5,202 nt of DNA from a bacterium (GTDB lineage Bacteria; Spirochaetota; Spirochaetia; Treponematales; Rectinemataceae), in contig JAKALZ010000136.1 of the NCBI GenBank assembly GCA_021813065.1, positions 1 to 5,202 on the forward strand, in the 5' to 3' direction. The translations under genes and the position numbers were made by a program. A model generated the notes under the pieces. That model searched no databases, was not told the origin of the DNA, and saw nothing but the letters and a program-made list of their open reading frames with translations. This document shows, in pieces, positions 1 through 4,111 of the stretch (the stretch's first letter is position 1; the number at the start of each line of letters is the position of its first letter).

Positions 1-122
1 GCGGTGGTGAAAAGCACAGGCGGATCGTTCTCGGGGATGAGCGATTTGCCGCTGATCTCCGCGTGGCCGTGCGCCTTGAAAAAATCAATGTATTTTCCGC
101 GCAGCTCGTGGATTGTAATCAT
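1..122 (-). CDS. alaS: Alanine--tRNA ligase, N-terminal fragment (cut by window edge)
   Basis: The reverse strand reads from ATG at 122 to the window edge, giving about 40 residues that begin [20 protein letters not shown] and continue with [14 protein letters not shown]. This is the characteristic N-terminus of class II alanyl-tRNA synthetase: the helix with 'LR..Y..FF...GH', then the 'S.SL.P.NDP..LFT' segment that leads into motif 1. The enzyme charges tRNA-Ala with alanine in the cytoplasm and is essential. Only the start of the catalytic domain is visible, so total length and the presence of editing and C-Ala domains cannot be judged. The ATG at 120-122 is the start because family homology begins at once. 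No Shine-Dalgarno sequence precedes it (CTCTCTCCGCT). The gene is divergent from the SDR gene at 354. Confidence 0.93.
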   Translation of the reverse strand, partial: MITIHELRGKYIDFFKAHGHAEISGKSLIPENDPPVLFTT

Positions 123-131
123 AGCGGAGAG

Positions 132-161
132 AGTGTAGCGGAAGCCGACCTGGGTGGTCAA
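132..161 (-). promoter_or_regulatory. Candidate alaS promoter, possibly leaderless
   Basis: On the minus strand TTGACC (161-156) lies 18 bp upstream of TACACT (137-132), which is 5/6 and 4/6 to the sigma70 consensus. Only 9 nt separate the -10 from the alaS ATG, so transcription would start at or within a few bases of the start codon. This agrees with the missing Shine-Dalgarno sequence. It is a visual consensus match only; a more distant promoter within 160-300 is possible. Confidence 0.4.
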
Positions 162-164
162 TGA

Positions 165-256
165 GCGCGCTGTATGGCGAGCCATATTGCGAACCTTCGT
201 TCGCACTTTGTGCGCGCTGTATGGCGAGCTTTCATAATGCGCGCCCTCATTCTTGC
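165..256. repeat. Imperfect tandem duplication, unit about 47 bp
   Basis: The 18-mer GCGCGCTGTATGGCGAGC occurs exactly at 165-182 and again at 212-229, 47 bp apart. After a 3-nt insertion (TTT) in the second copy, similarity continues: CATATTGCGAACCTTCGTTC in copy 1 against CATAATGCGCGCCCTCATTC in copy 2. The two copies therefore look like a diverged tandem duplication rather than chance words. The repeat lies in the divergent alaS/SDR spacer. GGCGAGC recurs in inverted form as GCTCGCC near 274-280. The function is unknown; it could be a degenerate intergenic repeat family or a slippage product. Confidence 0.75.
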
Positions 257-275
257 CCGCATCGCGATCGCGGGC
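189..275. other. Cluster of short stem-loops in the alaS/SDR spacer
   Basis: Three inverted repeats are visible. GCGAAC-CTTC-GTTCGC at 189-204 has a perfect 6-bp stem and a 4-nt loop. CGCAC-TTT-GTGCG at 202-214 overlaps its right arm, so the two are mutually exclusive. GCCCGC-ATCGCGATC-GCGGGC at 255-275 has a 6-bp stem. None is followed by a T-tract, so these are not typical intrinsic terminators. Whether they act as RNA structures upstream of alaS or are by-products of the tandem repeat cannot be told. The rest of the 123-306 stretch shows no coding potential I can support. Confidence 0.5.
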
Positions 276-306
276 TCGCCGCGCTACGATTCTTCTCGAA
301 TTTTTG

Positions 307-335
307 TTGCTGAATGAATGTTCATTCATTATAAT
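307..335 (+). promoter_or_regulatory. Promoter of the SDR gene
   Basis: A perfect -10 hexamer TATAAT stands at 330-335, with TTGCTG (3/6 to consensus) at 307-312 and an exact 17-bp spacer. Predicted transcription starts near 342, next to the Shine-Dalgarno GGAGG at 343-347, giving a leader of only about 12 nt. The weak -35 combined with an operator filling the spacer is typical of a repressed promoter that may be active when derepressed. Confidence 0.75.
311..330. promoter_or_regulatory. TetR-family operator palindrome (TGAATGA..TCATTCA type)
   Basis: The sequence TGAATGAATGTTCATTCATT contains two overlapping perfect 8-bp inverted repeats: TGAATGAA/TTCATTCA (311-318 and 321-328) and AATGAATG/CATTCATT (313-320 and 323-330), each around a 2-nt spacer. 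It fills the -35 to -10 spacer of the SDR promoter, so a bound dimer would block RNA polymerase. The motif closely resembles TetR/AcrR-family operators with TGAATGA/TCATTCA arms, such as the published Bacillus subtilis FadR (YsiA) box. The TetR protein encoded at 1315-1953 is the likely binder; that assignment is inferred from proximity. Confidence 0.8.
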
Positions 336-353
336 ACTAAACGGAGGTACTCC

Positions 354-1394
354 ATGCGCGTACTCGTGACGGGTGGATTTGGGAATGTGGGCATGAGCGC
401 CGTGCGCGCCCTCCTCGCGGCGGGCTGCGAAGTCTGTGTCTTCGAGCACCCCTCGGCAAAAAACAGACACCAGCGCCGCCTCCGCGAACTCATCAGAGAT
501 TCGCGCGGTCGCGTCAAGATATTTTATGGAAACATTACTTCTGAAGAAGCGCTTTCCGAGGCCATGTCGTGCGCGGGGGGCAATGGCCCCGACGCGGTCA
601 TTCACCTTGCGGGCATCATACCTCCTCTCGCGGATGAAAAACCCGAGCTCGCCACCACGATCAACGTGGGAGGCACGCGCGCGCTGCTCAATGTCTGCTC
701 CTGTATCCATCCCAGCCCACGCATTGTGTTCGCTTCGAGCATCGCCCTCTACGGCGACAGGCTCGCGAGTCCCATGATCTCCGTCTCCGACACCCTCGCG
801 CCCAACGACACCTACAGCCGAACGAAAATGGAGTGCGAGACCGCGCTGCAAAAGAGCGGCCTTGAGTGGACTGTCCTCCGTCTTTCCTATGTCGTTTCGA
901 GCGACTGGCTTCCCTTCTCGCCTCTTCTCTTCGAGGTTCCGCCCTCGACGCACTTCGAAGTGGTTCATACCGAAGACGCGGGGCGAGCCTTCGCGCACGC
1001 GGCTATGATTGGCGGCAAAGGGAGGGCCTTCAATATTGGCGGCGGCACCTCCTGCAGAACGACCTACCGCGCCTACCTGGATAGGCTCATGCGCTGCTTC
1101 GGCCTTGGAAGCGCGACATTTTTGCCCGACGATCTCTTCGCGAGCGGCAATTTCCACTGTGGATGGTACTCTGATTCGCAGGAAGCCGAGGATCTCCTTC
1201 ATTTTAGAAGCAAATCGCTTGAAGATTACTATTCAGAAGTATCCTGGAGAATGCGTTTTGCGCGGCCTCTGGGAAGCATCGTCGGCTGGGCGGTGAAGCC
1301 CTGGATACGCTCTCTCAGTCCATATCGGGGAGGGGTTCGCCCAGCGCGTTCTCCGCGACTTGTCGGAGAAATCGCTGAATATCGTCGACGCTGA
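354..1394 (+). CDS. NAD(P)-dependent extended-SDR oxidoreductase/epimerase
   Basis: The start is ATG 354, preceded by GGAGG at 343-347 with 6-nt spacing. An in-frame upstream ATG at 318 lies inside the operator and before the predicted transcript start. The 346-residue product has an extended short-chain dehydrogenase fold. It shows the Rossmann motif TGGFGNVG (6-13), a GN(I) turn at 59-61 where many relatives have GD(I), HLAG (84-87), the SS pair at 128-129, and the catalytic YSRTK (Y154, K158). It is probably a soluble cytoplasmic oxidoreductase or epimerase. The substrate is unknown, since the substrate domain (about 180-290) shows no diagnostic motif. After SPY (322-324) comes an Arg-rich tail encoded antisense to the TetR gene. 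The gene is likely repressed through the 311-330 operator. Confidence 0.85.
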   Translation: MRVLVTGGFGNVGMSAVRALLAAGCEVCVFEHPSAKNRHQRRLRELIRDSRGRVKIFYGNITSEEALSEAMSCAGGNGPDAVIHLAGIIPPLADEKPELATTINVGGTRALLNVCSCIHPSPRIVFASSIALYGDRLASPMISVSDTLAPNDTYSRTKMECETALQKSGLEWTVLRLSYVVSSDWLPFSPLLFEVPPSTHFEVVHTEDAGRAFAHAAMIGGKGRAFNIGGGTSCRTTYRAYLDRLMRCFGLGSATFLPDDLFASGNFHCGWYSDSQEAEDLLHFRSKSLEDYYSEVSWRMRFARPLGSIVGWAVKPWIRSLSPYRGGVRPARSPRLVGEIAEYRRR

Positions 1395-1953
1395 CGCCAA
1401 GATCCGTTTTTGCGGTGATTCTGAGAGTCTCGAGCGCACCGAGAAGCATCACGGTGATGCCCGTGCTGTAGAGCCGCGTATCAGTGACAGGCGCGCTGGC
1501 GGACGCGCAATCGGCGACGAGCCTGGCGATAAGAACAGATATATACTGAAGCTTCTCTTCGAGTTTTGCAGAAGAGCTTGCCTCCGCAAGGAGAAGCATG
1601 ATGAGATCGACATCGCTGAACAGCATTGGGAGCGCGCGATTCACGAGAAATGACAGCGAGCGCAGCGATTTTTCTCGCGCGTCTCGGTCTTGCGAACTTC
1701 CTTGAGATGAGGCATTGAGCCCACTTGCCGCGAGTCCAGACTCAACCCACGCGCGAAACTCGTTCCAGCCCTCTTCGATAATGATCTCCACGAGCGCTTG
1801 TTTTGAATCGAAGTAGGTGTAGATGCTGCCAACGGGGATACCGATTTCGTCGGCGATTTCTCCCATGGAAACCGAGATGCCCTTGTCGGCGAATAGCCGC
1901 TTCGCCGATTCGAGGATGAGCTCGCGCTTTTCGATTGCCTTCACTCGAGCCAT
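1315..1953 (-). CDS. TetR/AcrR-family transcriptional regulator (first of two)
   Basis: The 212-residue product has the normal TetR length. The N-terminal DNA-binding domain runs from about residue 8 to 56: ILESAKRLFADKGI (helix 1), then SMGEIADEIGIPVGSIYTYF (29-48, helix-turn-helix), then DSKQALVEIII. The rest is an all-helical ligand-binding and dimerisation domain with a hydrophobic stretch DVDLIMLLLAEA (115-125). The ATG at 1953 follows GAGG and GGGAG sequences contributed by the last codons of the asparaginase gene, whose stop is 7 nt away, so the two are cotranscribed and perhaps translationally coupled. The 3' end overlaps the convergent SDR gene by 80 bp. The likely target is the palindrome at 311-330. 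The ligand cannot be deduced; the operator type recalls fatty-acid or multidrug regulators. Confidence 0.92.
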   Translation of the reverse strand: MARVKAIEKRELILESAKRLFADKGISVSMGEIADEIGIPVGSIYTYFDSKQALVEIIIEEGWNEFRAWVESGLAASGLNASSQGSSQDRDAREKSLRSLSFLVNRALPMLFSDVDLIMLLLAEASSSAKLEEKLQYISVLIARLVADCASASAPVTDTRLYSTGITVMLLGALETLRITAKTDLGVSVDDIQRFLRQVAENALGEPLPDMD

Positions 1954-1960
1954 TAATGTT

Positions 1961-2461
1961 TTACTCCCTCACCTCTTCGAATACGCCCTTGCTCTTGTTT
2001 TTCCGAACATCATTCCAGCTAAAGATCCGCCCATTCATCGAAATGTAGACACCCGAAGGGAGAAGCTGAACCGCGGCGAACGCGGTACCAAAATTGAAAA
2101 GCGCATCCGAGTCGAGAATCTTGTACGGGATCATCGCGCCGGTGATCACGATGGTTTTGTCGATTCCCGCTCCGCCGAGGAGTTCGGCGGTCTGCGTCAT
2201 AGTATCGGTTCCGTGGGTGATGATGATTCTCGATTCAGGCGCGCGCGCACACAATTCCAGCACAGAACGACGATTCTCGTCCTGCATGAAGAGGCTGTCG
2301 ATGAGCTGGTTGAGTTCGACTTCGACAGGAATGGAGACGCGCGCCCTTCGCAGCACCTCGGGAACGTGGGTTTCCGTGAATGTCAATTCGCCTTTTATTT
2401 CATCATAATGTTTATCAAAAGTTCCGCCAGTGACTATTATGCGGACCGGTTCAACACTCAT
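1961..2461 (-). CDS. Short-chain (single-domain) asparaginase
   Basis: The 166-residue product corresponds to only the N-terminal domain of the bacterial L-asparaginase family, which is normally about 330 residues. The catalytic residues are present: TGGT (11-14, nucleophile T14), a DS pair at 55-56 in the position of the family's substrate-binding Ser, HGTDT (83-87, giving the T85-D86 pair), ITGAM (107-110), and K154 in DVRKN matching the catalytic Lys of E. coli AnsB. It probably hydrolyses asparagine to aspartate and ammonia in the cytoplasm; no signal peptide is present. Known short enzymes of about 170 residues, such as that of Rhodospirillum rubrum, show that the small form can be active, so truncation is unlikely. 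It is the first gene of an operon with the TetR gene. No Shine-Dalgarno precedes the ATG. Confidence 0.9.
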   Translation of the reverse strand: MSVEPVRIIVTGGTFDKHYDEIKGELTFTETHVPEVLRRARVSIPVEVELNQLIDSLFMQDENRRSVLELCARAPESRIIITHGTDTMTQTAELLGGAGIDKTIVITGAMIPYKILDSDALFNFGTAFAAVQLLPSGVYISMNGRIFSWNDVRKNKSKGVFEEVRE

Positions 2462-2470
2462 AAGAATTTT

Positions 2471-2479
2471 ATAATATCA
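2471..2479 (-). promoter_or_regulatory. Extended -10 promoter of the asparaginase-TetR operon, probably leaderless
   Basis: The minus strand carries TGATATTAT (2479-2471), an extended -10 (TGn plus TATTAT, 5/6 to TATAAT). Nine nt separate it from the ATG at 2461, the same distance as in the candidate alaS promoter. The -35 region is poor (TGGAAC at 2499-2494), as is common with an extended -10. The intervening AAAATTCTT has no ribosome binding site, so a leaderless or nearly leaderless mRNA is expected. Confidence 0.5.
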
Positions 2480-2578
2480 CAAATTCAATCCACGTTCCAG
2501 ATGAAAAAACAGAGCGTTGACGCAATTTTAGCAACTTTATTTATATCAATCATTTAATGCTCGTTTTCATTTAGTCGC

Positions 2579-2606
2579 TTGACTAATCCCGCAAAATAAT
2601 TATCAT
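2579..2606 (+). promoter_or_regulatory. Promoter of the lytic transglycosylase gene
   Basis: TTGACT (2579-2584, 5/6) and TATCAT (2601-2606, 5/6) are separated by 16 bp. Transcription would start near 2613, giving a leader of about 57 nt that is almost free of G and C until the AGGAGG at 2655-2660. This is one of the best two-element consensus promoters in the window. Confidence 0.6.
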
Positions 2607-2654
2607 TTCTATAAATGTGTGATATTTATTTATCAAGACATTTTGTTATTTTTC

Positions 2655-2660
2655 AGGAGG
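2655..2660 (+). promoter_or_regulatory. Ribosome binding site fixing the GTG start
   Basis: A perfect AGGAGG lies 9 nt before GTG 2670. An upstream in-frame GTG at 2619 would place this sequence inside the coding region as Arg-Arg and has no ribosome site of its own, so 2670 is the preferred start. Confidence 0.85.
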
Positions 2661-2669
2661 TTTTTAATA

Positions 2670-3371
2670 GTGCAGTCTGAGAATAAATCGAAATTAATCG
2701 CGAGAAACAAGGCGGCGAAGCTTGTAATTGCTGCCTCTTTCTGTATCTCGCTATTTTTTCTAATTTCATCATCTGCGACGTTATTTGAAACTAAAGTATT
2801 ATTGAATTCACATAACAGCACATCAAGTATTTTATTTTCTGTAAATATTGGTAATATTAATACATATACTGATCCAATTTCAAAACTGTACAGCAATTCA
2901 AAAACAAAGGGTCAGGTATTAAAATTCTTTGCCGCGATAACCAATTCGGAAAAAGTGGCAAAAGCCATTCTCGACAACTCAATCGCCAACAGAGTTAGGC
3001 CCAGCCTCGCTTTCGCGGTCGCGTACGTCGAGAGCCGTTACAACCCTAAAGCGCGATCGACCAACACTGTGGGCACACTCAATAGTGGGCTCTTCCAGCT
3101 CAACTCATCGGTCTTCGGGCGCATCAGCGATCGATTGGTTCTGGACCCCTACCACAACGCGAGACTCGGACTTGGGCACCTTCAAGAATATTTGAGCGCG
3201 AGCGATGATGAATTCACCGCGCTCGCGGCCTACAACGCGGGGATAACCCGGATCTCCGAAAAAGGCGTTCCGGGCATGACATTCAAATACATTTCTGAAG
3301 TTTCAATTATGGAACGAAAGATTATGAATCTCTTCGTCGCGAGCATGGCCCTCAGCGACAATGCTCTCTGA
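2670..3371 (+). CDS. Membrane-anchored or secreted SLT-domain lytic transglycosylase
   Basis: The product is 233 residues from GTG 2670. The N-terminus is basic (K6, K8, R12, K14, K17) followed by a hydrophobic segment at about 18-38, either a signal peptide or a membrane anchor; there is no lipobox. Residues 40-90 are Ser/Asn/Thr-rich and low in complexity. The SLT (GH23, lysozyme-like) domain covers about 95-215: AFAVAYVESRYNP (catalytic E121), SGLFQLN (139-145, the 'GLMQ' position) and AAYNAG (187-191). It should cleave the MurNAc-GlcNAc bond of peptidoglycan in the periplasm, producing 1,6-anhydro ends. The first 85 codons are AT-rich and the SLT domain is GC-rich like the surrounding genes. 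The gene appears monocistronic, and its stop is three bases from that of the convergent regulator. Confidence 0.88.
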   Translation: MQSENKSKLIARNKAAKLVIAASFCISLFFLISSSATLFETKVLLNSHNSTSSILFSVNIGNINTYTDPISKLYSNSKTKGQVLKFFAAITNSEKVAKAILDNSIANRVRPSLAFAVAYVESRYNPKARSTNTVGTLNSGLFQLNSSVFGRISDRLVLDPYHNARLGLGHLQEYLSASDDEFTALAAYNAGITRISEKGVPGMTFKYISEVSIMERKIMNLFVASMALSDNAL

Positions 3372-3375
3372 GCAT
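3361..3375. terminator. Hairpin spanning both convergent stop codons
   Basis: ATGCTC-TCT-GAGCAT is a perfect 6-bp inverted repeat with a 3-nt loop. It contains the transglycosylase TGA (3369-3371) and the first base of the regulator's stop (3375-3377 on the reverse strand). The position between two convergent genes suggests a bidirectional transcription barrier. No T-run follows on either strand, so intrinsic termination would be weak; the call is tentative. Confidence 0.35.
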
Positions 3376-3986
3376 CATACTGAAGCTGTTGCGCCTTGCA
3401 TGCTTCTTACGAAAGGCGAAAGCGCCTCTTGAAGCCCCGCCGCATCCTTCCGTCCCAGCACCACGAGTCTGAAAACAGCTGCCTCCACCAGGGCAAAAAA
3501 CATTTCAACCGTACCTTTTACCGAAGAACTCTCTGAGAATTCGCCGAGACGCTTCCCCTCGATCACAATGTCCGCGAGGATATGGCGCATGCGAACAGTC
3601 CGGCGCCGCACGCGCTCGTCTGGGTTGCCGCCTGAAGCTTTAAGTCTCAAGAGATAGTCCATTACTACCGAGAGGAGTTTTGACTCGCGCTCACAGGCAT
3701 CGACAACCATTTCGCCAATCTTGATTATTTTCGCGTCGCAGCGCACGCTCTGATTGTGGGCGACTACGGCGATCTCCGTTTCGAGCGAGCTCAAAAATCG
3801 CTTGAGGCTCTCAGCGAAAATCTGTTTCTTGTTGTCGAAATACAGATAGAGGATCGTGCGGGTAATGCCGCAGCGCTCAGCGATTTTTTGAAAGGTGGTA
3901 TCCTCATAGCCTTCCTCGATGAACACATCGAGAGCCTTCTCTAGTATCTCCTGTTTTCGCTTCTCATGCGCGATCTGTCCAGACAA
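3375..3986 (-). CDS. TetR/AcrR-family transcriptional regulator (second of two)
   Basis: The product is 203 residues from a TTG start at 3986. GGGGAGG (3998-3992) lies 5 nt upstream of it, which decides the start; the longer frame to TTG 4040 would run through a TATAAT promoter element. The DNA-binding domain spans about residues 8-56: KRKQEILEKALDVFIEEGYE, then TTFQKIAERCGITRTILYLYF (the helix-turn-helix ends at F50), then DNKKQIF. The C-terminal part is the helical effector-binding and dimer domain, with an Arg cluster RVRRRTVRMR (125-134) in the middle. Similarity to the first TetR protein is confined to the DNA-binding domain, so this is not a recent duplicate. It is divergent from the GH13 gene and convergent with the transglycosylase gene. 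Targets and ligand are unknown. Confidence 0.9.
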   Translation of the reverse strand: MSGQIAHEKRKQEILEKALDVFIEEGYEDTTFQKIAERCGITRTILYLYFDNKKQIFAESLKRFLSSLETEIAVVAHNQSVRCDAKIIKIGEMVVDACERESKLLSVVMDYLLRLKASGGNPDERVRRRTVRMRHILADIVIEGKRLGEFSESSSVKGTVEMFFALVEAAVFRLVVLGRKDAAGLQEALSPFVRSMQGATASV

Positions 3987-4010
3987 AATGACCTCCCCTG
4001 TCGATATGTT

Positions 4011-4040
4011 ATTATAGCATAGAGCTGATTCTTGGTACAA
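4011..4040 (-). promoter_or_regulatory. Promoter of the second TetR gene
   Basis: A perfect TATAAT (4016-4011, reverse strand) has TTGTAC (4040-4035) 18 bp upstream. Transcription would start near 4004, about 18 nt before the TTG start codon and just upstream of GGGGAGG. This supports the shorter reading frame. It lies within 25 bp of the divergent GH13 promoter, so one bound regulator could affect both. Confidence 0.6.
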
Positions 4041-4064
4041 CGATTATTTTTTCGATACGCTTCG

Positions 4065-4093
4065 TTGCCCGCAGGCGGAATACCAAGTATAGT
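4065..4093 (+). promoter_or_regulatory. Promoter of the GH13 gene
   Basis: TTGCCC (4065-4070, 4/6) and TATAGT (4088-4093, 5/6) are separated by exactly 17 bp. The -10 ends 18 nt before the ATG, the same geometry as the SDR promoter. The predicted start near 4100 falls at the AGGAG ribosome site (4100-4104), so the leader would be very short. Confidence 0.5.
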
Positions 4094-4111
4094 TACGCTA
4101 GGAGCCAAACC

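Larger units (their letters stand above)
2462..2669. other. AT-rich divergent intergenic region
   Basis: This 208-bp spacer between the asparaginase gene and the transglycosylase gene is much richer in A and T than the flanking DNA. It holds the minus-strand extended -10 at 2471-2479 and the plus-strand promoter at 2579-2606. A second TTGACG at 2517-2522 has a weaker TTATAT 18 bp downstream (2541-2546) and may be an additional plus-strand promoter. I see no convincing operator palindrome or RNA gene. Confidence 0.6.

Noticed and set aside
318..353. Upstream in-frame ATG extending the SDR protein by 12 residues
   Set aside because: It lies within the operator and upstream of the predicted transcription start and has no ribosome site; ATG 354 has GGAGG and begins directly with the Rossmann strand.
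2501..2557. Short ORF of 18 codons (MKKQSVDAILATLFISII) in the AT-rich spacer
   Set aside because: It resembles the start of a signal peptide but has no Shine-Dalgarno sequence, is very short, and overlaps candidate promoter elements for the transglycosylase gene.
1823..2557. Long plus-strand frame (244 codons) opposite the asparaginase gene
   Set aside because: It is antisense to a gene with intact catalytic motifs, has low-complexity charged composition and no recognisable domain, so it is a shadow frame.
3987..4040. Longer N-terminus for the second TetR protein (TTG at 4040)
   Set aside because: The added residues would be encoded by a promoter with a perfect TATAAT and do not resemble TetR sequence; TTG 3986 has an ideal GGGGAGG.
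4070..4079. CCGC-AG-GCGG inverted repeat between the divergent TetR and GH13 promoters as an operator
   Set aside because: The stem is only 4 bp and is common by chance at this GC content; it does not resemble the 311-330 palindrome.
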